Positions 1 to 6,587 of a stretch of DNA of 20,657 bases are shown here, one piece after another (the stretch's first letter is position 1; each line of letters opens with the position of its first letter). Location: assembly GCA_964651395.1 (NCBI GenBank), contig CAZYXZ010000064.1:1-20657 (forward strand). The letters are read 5' to 3'. A model generated the notes under the pieces. It searched no databases. It had not been told where the DNA came from and was given only the letters and a program-made list of their open reading frames with translations. The translations under genes were made by a program, and so were the position numbers. Source of the stretch: CAZYXZ01 sp964651395 (GTDB taxonomy: Bacteria; Actinomycetota; Actinomycetes; BP-191).

Positions 1-254
1 TGGCCGACCGGATGCTCGAGGCGGTCGGCGTCGCGGTCACCGCATCGGCGGTCGCGCAGCACTACGGGTCGGCGCTGCTCGACGGCTGGCTGGTCGACAC
101 GGCGGACGCGGGCGCCGTCGCCGACGTCGAGGGGGCCGGCATCCGCTGCCGCGCGGTGCCGCTCTACATGACCGACCTGGCGGCCACGGCCGCCATCGCC
201 ACCTCCGCACTCGACCTGGCAGCCGAGGTGCGAGCAGGGCGGGACGAACGATGA
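1..254 (+). CDS. fbiA: 2-phospho-L-lactate transferase (CofD/FbiA), C-terminal part only
   Basis: The gene enters from the left edge (reading frame begins at base 3) and its last 83 codons are present, ending in TGA at 252-254. CofD/FbiA transfers a phospholactate or phosphoenolpyruvate moiety to the deazaflavin Fo during coenzyme F420 synthesis in the cytoplasm. The visible tail has the family's ending: an A-V-A-x-H-Y-G stretch, then a segment proposing D-T-A-D for the conserved acidic patch, then a final P-L-Y-M-T-D motif and an alanine-rich helix. The call rests on this tail and on the next gene, fbiB, whose ATG overlaps this stop as ATGA (251-254), the usual fbiA-fbiB arrangement in actinobacteria. 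Nothing can be said about the substrate-binding N-terminal part. Confidence 0.85.
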   Translation, partial: ADRMLEAVGVAVTASAVAQHYGSALLDGWLVDTADAGAVADVEGAGIRCRAVPLYMTDLAATAAIATSALDLAAEVRAGRDER

Positions 255-1585
255 GTGAACTGCTCGTCTTCGGGGTCGACGGGATGCCGGAGGTGCGGCC
301 GGGCGACGACCTGGCCGCGCTGATCGCCGCGACCGGCGTGCCGCTCGCGGACGGTGACGTCGTCGTCGTCACGCAGAAGGTCGTGTCGAAGGCCGAGGGG
401 CGCCTGGTCCCGGTGTCCGGCTCCCCGGAGGAGCGCGAGGCCGCGCGCCTGGCGGCGATCGCGGAGGAGACCGTGCGCGTCGTCGCCCGGTGGGGGTTCA
501 CGACGATCGCGGAGACCCGGCACGGCTTCGTCATGGCGAGCGCGGGAGTCGACGCGTCCAACGTCGGCGCCGACGAGATCGCCCTGCTGCCGGTCGACGC
601 GGACGCCTCGGCGCGCGCGATCCGCGACGGGCTGCGCGAGCGGCTCGGCGTCGAGGTCGCCGTCGTGGTGTCGGACACGTTCGGCCGCCCGTGGCGCCGC
701 GGGCTCACCGACCTGGCCATCGGCGCCGCGGGGATCGCCGCGATCCGCGACTACCGCGGCCAGACGGACACGCACGGGCACGAGCTCTCCCTGACCGAGA
801 TGGCCGACGTCGACCAGGTCTCGTCCGCGGCCGAGCTCGTGATGGGCAAGCTCGCGGGCGTGCCCGTGGCGGTCGTGCGCGGCCTGACGTACGACCGCGA
901 CGACGCGGGTGTGGGACCGCTGATCCGGCCCGCGGAGGAGGACATGTTCCGGCTCGGGACAGCCGAGGCGATGGCCGCGGGCGCCGGCGACCCGGCACAG
1001 CTGCTCGCCGCGCGTCGGACGGTGCGCTCGTTCCTCCCGGACCGCGTGGACCCCGCGGCGCTGCAGCGCGCGGTGGCCGCCGCGGTCACCGCTCCGGCGC
1101 CGCACCACACGACGCCATGGCGGTTCGTCTTCGTCGACACCGACGAGGCGCGCGCCGCGCTGCTCGACGCGATGCGGCGGCAGTGGGTCGAGGACCTGAC
1201 GGGCGACGGCCTGGACGCGGAGACGATCGCGCGGCGTACGGCGAAGTCGGACTCGTTGCTCGCGGCGGCGCCGTACCTCGTCGTGCCGTGCGTGGTGACG
1301 GACGGCGCGCACGACTACCCGGACCAGCGGCGGCAGCAGGCCGAGCGCGACATGTTCCTGGTCTCGGCCGGCGCAGCCATCGAGAACTTCCTCGTCGCGC
1401 TGACGGCCGAGGGTCTGGGGTCGTGCTGGGTGTCCAGCACGCTGTTCTGCCCCGACGTCACGCGACGTGCACTCGGCCTCCCCGAGGACTGGCAACCGAT
1501 GGGCGCGGTTGCGATCGGCCGCCCTGCGGGGTCGCCGCAACCCCGGCCGGACCGCGACCCGCGTCGGTACGTCACGGAGCGCTGA
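251..1585 (+). CDS. fbiB: Bifunctional F420:gamma-glutamyl ligase / nitroreductase-fold reductase FbiB
   Basis: The 444-residue protein has two domains, as FbiB of actinobacteria does. Residues 1 to about 240 are the CofE ligase, which adds L-glutamates to F420-0 using GTP. It shows V-V-V-T-Q-K-V-V-S-K-A-E-G (38-50), S-D-T-F-G-R-P-W-R-R-G (141-151) and the G-Q-T-D segment (170-173). Residues about 250-444 are an FMN-binding nitroreductase-fold domain, known in mycobacterial FbiB to reduce dehydro-F420-0. It starts at A-R-R-T-V-R-S-F and contains A-P-A-P-H-H-T-T-P-W-R-F and the S-A-G-A-A-I-E-N-F-L helix. The length is normal for the fused form; archaeal CofE lacks the second domain. The ATG overlaps the fbiA stop by four bases with only a weak upstream purine run, so translation is probably coupled to fbiA. 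Confidence 0.95.
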   Translation: MSELLVFGVDGMPEVRPGDDLAALIAATGVPLADGDVVVVTQKVVSKAEGRLVPVSGSPEEREAARLAAIAEETVRVVARWGFTTIAETRHGFVMASAGVDASNVGADEIALLPVDADASARAIRDGLRERLGVEVAVVVSDTFGRPWRRGLTDLAIGAAGIAAIRDYRGQTDTHGHELSLTEMADVDQVSSAAELVMGKLAGVPVAVVRGLTYDRDDAGVGPLIRPAEEDMFRLGTAEAMAAGAGDPAQLLAARRTVRSFLPDRVDPAALQRAVAAAVTAPAPHHTTPWRFVFVDTDEARAALLDAMRRQWVEDLTGDGLDAETIARRTAKSDSLLAAAPYLVVPCVVTDGAHDYPDQRRQQAERDMFLVSAGAAIENFLVALTAEGLGSCWVSSTLFCPDVTRRALGLPEDWQPMGAVAIGRPAGSPQPRPDRDPRRYVTER

Positions 1586-1591
1586 GGTCAA

Positions 1592-1733
1592 AAGCAAAAG
1601 GCGCAGCTAAGGGCAAACCCAGCCCGCGGGCGGCGACTTTCGCGCGGAGGAAGACTTATGTGCCGTGAGCGCGCATAAGTCTTCAAGATCGCGTTAGTTG
1701 GGTCTGGCTTTGCCCTTAGCTGCGCTTTTGCTT
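1592..1733. repeat. Long imperfect inverted repeat filling the fbiB/glycosylase gap
   Basis: The outer arms are 1592-1622 and 1704-1733. They pair at 29 of 30 positions plus one bulged G, with the core GGGCAAA / TTTGCCC and CTAAGGG. An inner stem pairs 1650-1663 with 1671-1684. The material between inner and outer arms pairs poorly. The element covers nearly the whole gap between two convergent genes, beginning a few bases after the fbiB stop and ending about a dozen bases before the glycosylase stop. It is visibly AT-richer than the genes on both sides. It could be a palindromic or MITE-like dispersed repeat that also acts as a two-way terminator. No transposase and no obvious target-site duplication were found. 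Confidence 0.8.
1650..1684. terminator. Candidate bidirectional hairpin terminator inside the inverted repeat
   Basis: GAAGACTTATG (1650-1660) pairs perfectly with CATAAGTCTTC (1674-1684). The stem extends by three more pairs (one G-T) to 14 bp around the 7-base loop 1664-1670. It lies between the convergent ends of fbiB and the glycosylase gene, so it can stop transcripts from both sides. There is no clear U-tract directly after the stem on either strand, so Rho-independent action is uncertain. Confidence 0.5.
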
Positions 1734-1744
1734 CTCGGTCTTGC

Positions 1745-2689
1745 TCAGAGCGACGTGATCTTTCTCGGCGACATGCGCGGACCTCTGCGGGGCGGGCCCA
1801 GGCCGGCGGCTTCGATGAGGCGGCAGGCGCGGTAGCGGTGACCGGCGTACGGCGCGAGCAGCTCGAGCATCGCGTCGTCGTCGACGGCGGCGCCGGTCAG
1901 GGTGTGTCCCACGATCTTCGCCAGGTGGTAGTCGCCGACGGAGACCGCGTCGGTGTCGCCGAGCGCGCGCTGCGCCACCTCGGCCGCGGTCCACGGGCCG
2001 ATCCCCGGGAACGCGAGCAGCCGTCGCCGCGCGTCGTCGTGCGTCATCGCCGTCGTCTCTTCGAGCCGCCGCACGCGCGTCGCGGCGGCGCGCAGCACCT
2101 CGGCGCGCCGCGCCTCCACGCCCGCGCGGTGCCAGTCCCACACCGCAAGGGTGGCGATCACCTCCGGTGCCGGCGGTGCGGTGAGCGAGGGTCCGGTCAC
2201 CGGCCCGGGCGCCGGTACGCCGTGCCGGCGGACGAGCGCGCGCCACGCGTCCCACGCCTCGCGGCCGGTCACCTTCTGCTCCAGCACGCCGGGCAGCAGC
2301 GCGTCGAAGACCAGGCCGCTGCGCGGCACGCGCAGGCCGGGCAGGCGGCGGTGCATCTCGCGGACGACGTCGTGCACCGGCTCGAAGCCGTCCAGCAAGT
2401 CGCGAGCCCCGAGCAGGTCCGGGGCGCCGGCGACCAGCCACTCCGCACCCGGGCCCCAGGCGGTGACCAGCAGCTCACCGGCGGCGGCGCGGACGTTGAT
2501 CGTGCCGACCCCGTCCGGCGTCAGCGTCGCGCGCCAGAAGCCGTCCGGCCGGAAGGCGCACGCCGGATCTCCCCCGCCGCGGCGGAAGACACCGAGGGTC
2601 TGCCGCAGGTCGACCGGCAGCGCGGGCCGGACCACGGTCTCGACGGCGGCGGGGAGCACGGGGCCATCCAATCCCAAGCCACGACCCAT
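1745..2689 (-). CDS. DNA-3-methyladenine glycosylase, AlkA-like HhH-GPD family
   Basis: The 314-residue protein is a base-excision-repair glycosylase of the helix-hairpin-helix GPD superfamily, which flips out and removes alkylated or otherwise damaged bases. The hairpin is F-P-G-I-G-P-W-T-A (residues 227-235). The expected catalytic aspartate follows at D253 in V-G-D-Y-H-L, matching the position of Asp238 in E. coli AlkA. No lysine stands at the hairpin position used by OGG1/Nth-type lyases, which favours a monofunctional enzyme. There is no iron-sulfur cysteine cluster. The N-terminal 120 residues fit the AlkA-type N-terminal domain. ATG at 2689 was chosen because its protein has a normal length; the frame stays open upstream but would run into the divergent DUF3105 gene. 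The exact base specificity cannot be read from sequence. Confidence 0.85.
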   Translation of the reverse strand: MGRGLGLDGPVLPAAVETVVRPALPVDLRQTLGVFRRGGGDPACAFRPDGFWRATLTPDGVGTINVRAAAGELLVTAWGPGAEWLVAGAPDLLGARDLLDGFEPVHDVVREMHRRLPGLRVPRSGLVFDALLPGVLEQKVTGREAWDAWRALVRRHGVPAPGPVTGPSLTAPPAPEVIATLAVWDWHRAGVEARRAEVLRAAATRVRRLEETTAMTHDDARRRLLAFPGIGPWTAAEVAQRALGDTDAVSVGDYHLAKIVGHTLTGAAVDDDAMLELLAPYAGHRYRACRLIEAAGLGPPRRGPRMSPRKITSL

Positions 2690-2735
2690 AGAATCCCCGG
2701 TGCTCCCCCGACTGCCGCCTCGACAAGGATGACCT
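2689..2735 (+). promoter_or_regulatory. Candidate promoter and ribosome binding site of the DUF3105 gene
   Basis: TAGAAT at 2689-2694 fits the actinobacterial -10 pattern TAnnnT, and AAGGA at 2725-2729 lies six bases before the GTG at 2736. No good -35 hexamer is visible at 17-18 bases. The -10 overlaps the start codon of the divergent glycosylase gene, so the two genes cannot be fully independent in transcription start. Confidence 0.45.
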
Positions 2736-3413
2736 GTGGCCAAGAAGTCCAGCTCTGACCGCAAGCGCAAGATCGAGGAGGTGCGCAAGAAGCAGCGGAG
2801 GACGGAGAAGCGCAACACCGTCATCGCCGTCTCGCTCGCGGTGCTGCTCGGTGGCGGCCTGGTCGCGGGCGCCGTGTCCTCGGTGCGGACCAAGAACCAA
2901 ACCATCCCGCTCAACGAGATCGGCCCGGTGGCCAGCGAGGCCGGCTGCAGCGACGTGGCGTCGTTGCCCGACAAGGGTGCCGGCCACGTCGGCCCCAACA
3001 CCGACCAGCCGAACGTCAACCGCGTCGACTACGACGAGGCCCCGCCGGGGTCGGGCAACCACTTCTTCCAGCCGATGCCGAACTCGCCGCGCTTCTACAG
3101 CCGCGACGACGCGCCGCCGGTCGAACGCCTGGTGCACAACCAGGAGCACGGCTACGTGATCGCCTGGTACGACACCGAGGCGACGGCAGCCCAGATCGAG
3201 AACCTGCGGCTGATCAGCCGCAACATCGACCGCAAGTTCATCGTCGCGCCGTACACGCGTGGGGTCTTCGCCGACGGCAAGCACATCGCGATCAGCGCGT
3301 GGCGGCACAGCCAGCTCTGCGACCAGGTCTCCGGTCGCGCGGTCCAGAACTTCTACAACGACTACTGGGCCGGCGGCTCGAAGTCGATCGCGCCGGAGAA
3401 GAACGCCGGGTAG
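2736..3413 (+). CDS. Membrane-anchored DUF3105 domain protein
   Basis: The 225-residue protein belongs to DUF3105, a family of unknown function common in actinobacteria. It begins with a very basic cytoplasmic stretch rich in Lys, Arg and Glu (residues 1-27). One transmembrane segment follows (about 28-49), then a domain predicted to lie outside the membrane. Family hallmarks are P-P-G-S-G-N-H (103-109) and R-L-V-H-N-Q-E-H-G-Y-V-I (131-142). H109, H134 and H138 could form a metal or catalytic site (inference). C71 and C195 are the only cysteines and could form a disulfide. The GTG start is supported by AAGGA six bases upstream. The gene stands alone on the + strand between a divergent glycosylase and a convergent pyrophosphorylase gene only two bases away. 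Confidence 0.85.
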   Translation: MAKKSSSDRKRKIEEVRKKQRRTEKRNTVIAVSLAVLLGGGLVAGAVSSVRTKNQTIPLNEIGPVASEAGCSDVASLPDKGAGHVGPNTDQPNVNRVDYDEAPPGSGNHFFQPMPNSPRFYSRDDAPPVERLVHNQEHGYVIAWYDTEATAAQIENLRLISRNIDRKFIVAPYTRGVFADGKHIAISAWRHSQLCDQVSGRAVQNFYNDYWAGGSKSIAPEKNAG

Positions 3414-3420
3414 CGCTACC
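3409..3420. repeat. 12-bp palindrome containing both convergent stop codons
   Basis: GGTAGCGCTACC is a perfect palindrome. It contains the TAG stop of the DUF3105 gene (3411-3413) and, on the other strand, the TAG stop of the pyrophosphorylase gene (3416-3418). It is too short and lacks a T-run, so it is at best a weak terminator. The two transcripts must overlap past this point. Confidence 0.6.
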
Positions 3421-4486
3421 GGTCGCTGCTGAACCGCAGGGCACCGTCGCCGATCACGGCGCCCGGGAAGACGCGCGCGCCGTCGCGCAGCTCGTTGCCG
3501 CTGCCGATGCGCGCGCCGTCGCCGACGACGACGCCGTCGAGCACGGTGCCCGCGCCGACGGTCACCCCGCGACCGAGCGCGCTGCGCTGCACCGTCGCGC
3601 CCTCACCCACGACGACGTCGTCGAAGAGCACCGAGCCGGTGACCGTGGCACCGGCGCCGACTCGGGCGTTGGCGCCCACCGTCGTCCCGCCGGTCACGGA
3701 CGCGTCCGCCGCGACCTGCGCACCCGTCAGCACGAGCTGCTCGCCGGTCGGGCCGGGCAGCGCACCGGTGACCACGTGGCCGAGGACCAGGTCGACGCAA
3801 CCCCGGACGAACGAGCTCGGCGTGCCGAGGTCGAGCCAGTACGCCGGGTCGACGTAGCCCATGACCTTGCGGTCCGCAGCCAGCAACGCCGGAAAGGTCT
3901 CGCGCTCGATGGAGACGGCGCGGCCGGCCGGGATGCTGTCCACGACGCCGGGCGAGAAGACGTAGCAGCCGGCGTTGATCAGATCGGTGACGATGTCTTC
4001 GTCGCGCTCCGGCTTCTCGAGGAACGCCGTGACCCGGCCGTCCTCGTCGAGCGGCACGAGACCGAACGCGCGCGGGTCCTCGACCGACGTGAGGTAGAGC
4101 GTCACGTCGGCCGCGCTGGACTGGTGACGTTCGACCAGTGCGCGGATGTCGAAGCCGGCCAGCACGTCGCCGTTGAAGACCAGCACGTCGCCGCCGGAGA
4201 GCCGGTCGGCCACGTTGCGGATGCCACCGCCCGTGCCGAGCGGCTGGTCCTCGGTGACGTAGCTGATCCGCAGCCCGAGGTCACTCCCGTCGCCGAAGTA
4301 GCCGGAGAAGACGCCGGCGTCGTAGGACGTGGAGAGGATCGCGTGCGTCACACCGGCATCGCGGGCGCGCACGAGCTGGTGGGCGAGGAACGGCACGCCG
4401 GCCGTGGGCAGCATCGGCTTCGGCGTCGTCACGGTGAGCGGCCGCAGCCGCGTGCCCTGACCGCCGACCAGCAGCACGGCATCCAC
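3416..4486 (-). CDS. manB: Mannose-1-phosphate guanylyltransferase-like nucleotidyltransferase
   Basis: The 356-residue cytoplasmic enzyme makes a nucleotide-sugar donor, most likely GDP-mannose from mannose-1-phosphate and GTP. The N-terminal Rossmann domain (1 to about 235) opens with G-G-Q-G-T-R-L-R-P-L-T and P-K-P-M-L-P (8-27). It has the metal-binding aspartate in N-G-D (105-107), E-K-P (157-159) and W-L-D-L-G-T (217-222). From about residue 258, hexapeptide repeats form a left-handed beta-helix (V-x-x-G-A-x type). The length and layout match actinobacterial ManB (about 359 residues). The GTG start overlaps the upstream TAG by one base (TAGTG), so translation is coupled to the WbbL-like gene. 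UDP- or dTDP-glucose specificity cannot be excluded from motifs; the neighbour wbbL gene supports the ManB reading. The symbol follows mycobacterial usage. Confidence 0.8.
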   Translation of the reverse strand: MDAVLLVGGQGTRLRPLTVTTPKPMLPTAGVPFLAHQLVRARDAGVTHAILSTSYDAGVFSGYFGDGSDLGLRISYVTEDQPLGTGGGIRNVADRLSGGDVLVFNGDVLAGFDIRALVERHQSSAADVTLYLTSVEDPRAFGLVPLDEDGRVTAFLEKPERDEDIVTDLINAGCYVFSPGVVDSIPAGRAVSIERETFPALLAADRKVMGYVDPAYWLDLGTPSSFVRGCVDLVLGHVVTGALPGPTGEQLVLTGAQVAADASVTGGTTVGANARVGAGATVTGSVLFDDVVVGEGATVQRSALGRGVTVGAGTVLDGVVVGDGARIGSGNELRDGARVFPGAVIGDGALRFSSDR

Positions 4487-5403
4487 TAGCGCGTCTCCCC
4501 CTCGTCCAGGACCGAACCTCGTCGCGTCGGCCGCGCCCCTTCGCCGACGCGCGTCGACAGCCGCGACAGCAGGTAGCGCGCGGCCAGACCGAAACCGAGC
4601 AGCCAGCGCACCGGCGCCCAGCGCAGCCCGTCGTACTCGCTGGCCAGGTACCGGTAGGCGCTGCGATGGTGCGCGCGCAGCATGGCCGCGCTCTCGCGGC
4701 TGGTCGAGTGACCGCCGGCATGCTCGACCACCGACGTCGGGACGTAGACGTTGAGCCAGCCGGCGCGCGCGAGCCGGCGGCCGAGGTCGAGGTCCTCGAA
4801 GTACATGAAGTACGCCGGGTCGAACCCGCCGACGTCGTCGAACGCGGTCGCGCGCAGCAGGAGGCACGACCCGGACAGCCACCCGGCCGGACCCTCCTCC
4901 GGCGTGCCGCGCTCGCGCCGGTAGGCCGCCGTCCACGGGTTGGTCGGCCACCACCAGCCGCAGAGCGCATGGCCGATGCCACGCGAGAGCGACGGCAGCG
5001 CCCGCGCGGACGGGTAGAGGTCGCCCTGTGGCGTGAGGATGGCCGGCCCGAGCGCGCCGGCGCGCGGCCACCGCTCGGCCGCGTCGAGCAGCGTGTCGAT
5101 CGAGCCTTCGTGCCAGCGGATGTCGGGGTTCGCCACGACGATCCAGTCGCCGGCGCACCCCTTCGCGCCGACGTTGGCCGCGCCGCCGTACCCCAGGTTG
5201 GCGCCGGTGTGCAGCACCTCGACACCGGGCCGGCCCGCGAAGCGGTCGAGCGAGCCGTCGGGCGACCCGTTGTCCGCGAGCACGACATGGGTGCTGCGCT
5301 TCGTGGCGGTCGCGAGCGAGTCGAGGAACCCGTCGAGCTCGTCGCCGGAGAAGTACGTGACGGCAACCACGCGCAGGTCCGCTACGTCGGGCTGCGCGGT
5401 CAC
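4486..5403 (-). CDS. wbbL: GT2 glycosyltransferase, WbbL-like (candidate rhamnosyltransferase)
   Basis: The 305-residue enzyme is an inverting GT-A glycosyltransferase. Visible features are V-V-A-V-T-Y-F-S-G near the start, V-L-A-D-N-G-S-P-D-G (41-50), N-L-G-Y-G-G-A-A-N (69-77), the metal site A-N-P-D-I (91-95), and G-G-F-D followed by Y-F-E-D-L-D (192-206). A C-terminal hydrophobic, basic stretch (about 262-283) suggests membrane association. In mycobacteria WbbL attaches rhamnose to decaprenyl-diphosphate-GlcNAc, making the linker that joins arabinogalactan to peptidoglycan. That role is suggested by size and by the adjacent manB-like gene near fbiAB. No rmlD is present here, unlike M. tuberculosis, so the acceptor and sugar remain uncertain. 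GTG at 5403 overlaps the upstream stop as GTGA; the frame stays open further upstream, inside the neighbouring gene. Confidence 0.7.
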   Translation of the reverse strand: MTAQPDVADLRVVAVTYFSGDELDGFLDSLATATKRSTHVVLADNGSPDGSLDRFAGRPGVEVLHTGANLGYGGAANVGAKGCAGDWIVVANPDIRWHEGSIDTLLDAAERWPRAGALGPAILTPQGDLYPSARALPSLSRGIGHALCGWWWPTNPWTAAYRRERGTPEEGPAGWLSGSCLLLRATAFDDVGGFDPAYFMYFEDLDLGRRLARAGWLNVYVPTSVVEHAGGHSTSRESAAMLRAHHRSAYRYLASEYDGLRWAPVRWLLGFGLAARYLLSRLSTRVGEGARPTRRGSVLDEGETR

Positions 5404-6527
5404 TCCGTCAGGGCGCGCGCGTACGACTGCAGGTGCGCCTCGGCGCTCGCGGCCCACGTGAACTCGCGGGCGCGGGCGTGCCCCGCCTCCCCGAGTGCCG
5501 CGCGGCGGTCGGGATCGTCGAGCAGCGCCGTCAGCGCGTTGGAGATGGCGTCGGGGTCGGGCTCCGTGTAGGCCACCGCGTCGCCCCCGACCTCTGGCAG
5601 CGAGAGCCGGTGCGTCGTCAGCACTGCGGCGCCGCAGGCCATCGCCTCGAGCACCGGCAGGCCGAAGCCCTCACCGTGACTGGGGTAGGCGACGACGGCC
5701 GCCGCGCCGAGATACGCCGCCAGGTCGCCGAACGGGATGTAGCCCGGCCGCAGCAGGCGGAGCTCGCGCGGCACGGCGTTGACCGCGGCGTCGACCTCGT
5801 CGTCCCAGCCCGCGCCGCCGGCCAGGACGAGCGCGACCGGACGCTCACGGCCGGAGACCGCGCGCTCCCAGCCGCGGATCAGGTTCGGCACGTTCTTGCG
5901 CGGCTCGAGGGTGCCGAGGAAGGCGACGTAGTCCTCGTCGGTGAGCCCGAGCCGGCCGCGGACCCGCGCGACCTCGGCGTCGGACGGACGGCGGAACGCC
6001 TCGGTGTCGACGCCGTGGTAGGCGACGTCGAGCCGAGTGGGGTCGGCCTCGACGTCGCGCACGAGCTCGTCGCGCGTGGCCTTGCTCGGCACGATGCAGC
6101 GCGCGGCGCGACGGATCGCAGTGCGGGTGGCGGAGCGGAAGAACGTCCCCTTGACCGTGGTGTGCATGTCGGAGTCGGTGAAGAAGGTCGCGTCGTGGAG
6201 GGTGACGACGACTGGCCGGCCCGCGCGCAGCGGCAGCGTGTAGTGCGGCGAGTGGATGACATCGGCCTGCACCTGCTGGGCGACGATCGGGAGGCCGGTC
6301 TGCTCCCACGCGAGCCGCGCGGACCGGTGGGTGATCGCGCTGGGGCCGGCGACGATGCGGGCCGCGGGGGCGAGCCGGCCGTAGCGCTCGGCGTCGGCTC
6401 GCTGGCAGGCGATGGCGAGGTCGGCGTCGGCGGCATCGAGCGCACCGATCAGGCCATCGACGTAGCGGCCGACCCCTCCCCTGTCGGCCGGGACGGCGGT
6501 GGCGTCGACGAGGACCCGTGGCGCCAC
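5400..6527 (-). CDS. GT4 family glycosyltransferase (mannosyltransferase-like)
   Basis: The 375-residue retaining GT-B enzyme has the N-lobe motif R-G-G-V-G-R-Y (16-22), H-S-P-H-Y (92-96), the V-T-L-H-D-A helix start (108-113), F-L-G-T-L-E-P-R-K-N (203-212), and the EX7E donor-site motif with E286 and E294 in G-E-G-F-G-L-P-V-L-E-A-M. Such enzymes usually add mannose, glucose or a similar sugar from a nucleotide donor to a lipid-linked glycan on the inner face of the membrane. The GTG start at 6527 is followed by a clean family N-terminus; a GAGGGG purine run lies about 11 bases upstream, rather far. The gene ends in a four-base overlap with the WbbL-like gene. It resembles the next gene on its right (6588-7706) in every motif, so the two are probably paralogues with different linkage or donor specificity. 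Confidence 0.85.
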   Translation of the reverse strand: MAPRVLVDATAVPADRGGVGRYVDGLIGALDAADADLAIACQRADAERYGRLAPAARIVAGPSAITHRSARLAWEQTGLPIVAQQVQADVIHSPHYTLPLRAGRPVVVTLHDATFFTDSDMHTTVKGTFFRSATRTAIRRAARCIVPSKATRDELVRDVEADPTRLDVAYHGVDTEAFRRPSDAEVARVRGRLGLTDEDYVAFLGTLEPRKNVPNLIRGWERAVSGRERPVALVLAGGAGWDDEVDAAVNAVPRELRLLRPGYIPFGDLAAYLGAAAVVAYPSHGEGFGLPVLEAMACGAAVLTTHRLSLPEVGGDAVAYTEPDPDAISNALTALLDDPDRRAALGEAGHARAREFTWAASAEAHLQSYARALTE

Positions 6528-6587
6528 GCTGTCTAGTGCCCCTCTCTACCTTCTCGATCTTTGGCTCGCTGCTCCTAGCGTAGACCG
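6528..6587 (-). promoter_or_regulatory. 60-base gap with a possible internal promoter for the downstream three genes
   Basis: This is the only real gap inside the SpoIID-to-ManB run. On the minus strand TACGCT (complement of 6577-6582) fits the TAnnnT -10 pattern, but no convincing -35 is seen. A GAGGGG purine run near 6544-6549 may serve as the ribosome binding site. The gap is also visibly less GC-rich than the genes. An internal promoter is possible, not shown. Confidence 0.25.

Noticed and set aside
164..1597. 477-codon minus-strand open frame opposite fbiB
   Set aside because: The plus-strand FbiB is complete with both domains; the antisense product is an Arg/His-rich shadow.
2690..3019. 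Upstream extension of the glycosylase frame to 3019
   Set aside because: The extra 110 residues would overlap the DUF3105 gene and match nothing in the AlkA family; ATG 2689 gives a normal-length protein.
4487..5158. Upstream extension of the pyrophosphorylase frame
   Set aside because: The extension is Arg-rich and lies over the WbbL-like gene. The G-G-Q-G-T-R signature begins only eight residues after the GTG at 4486.
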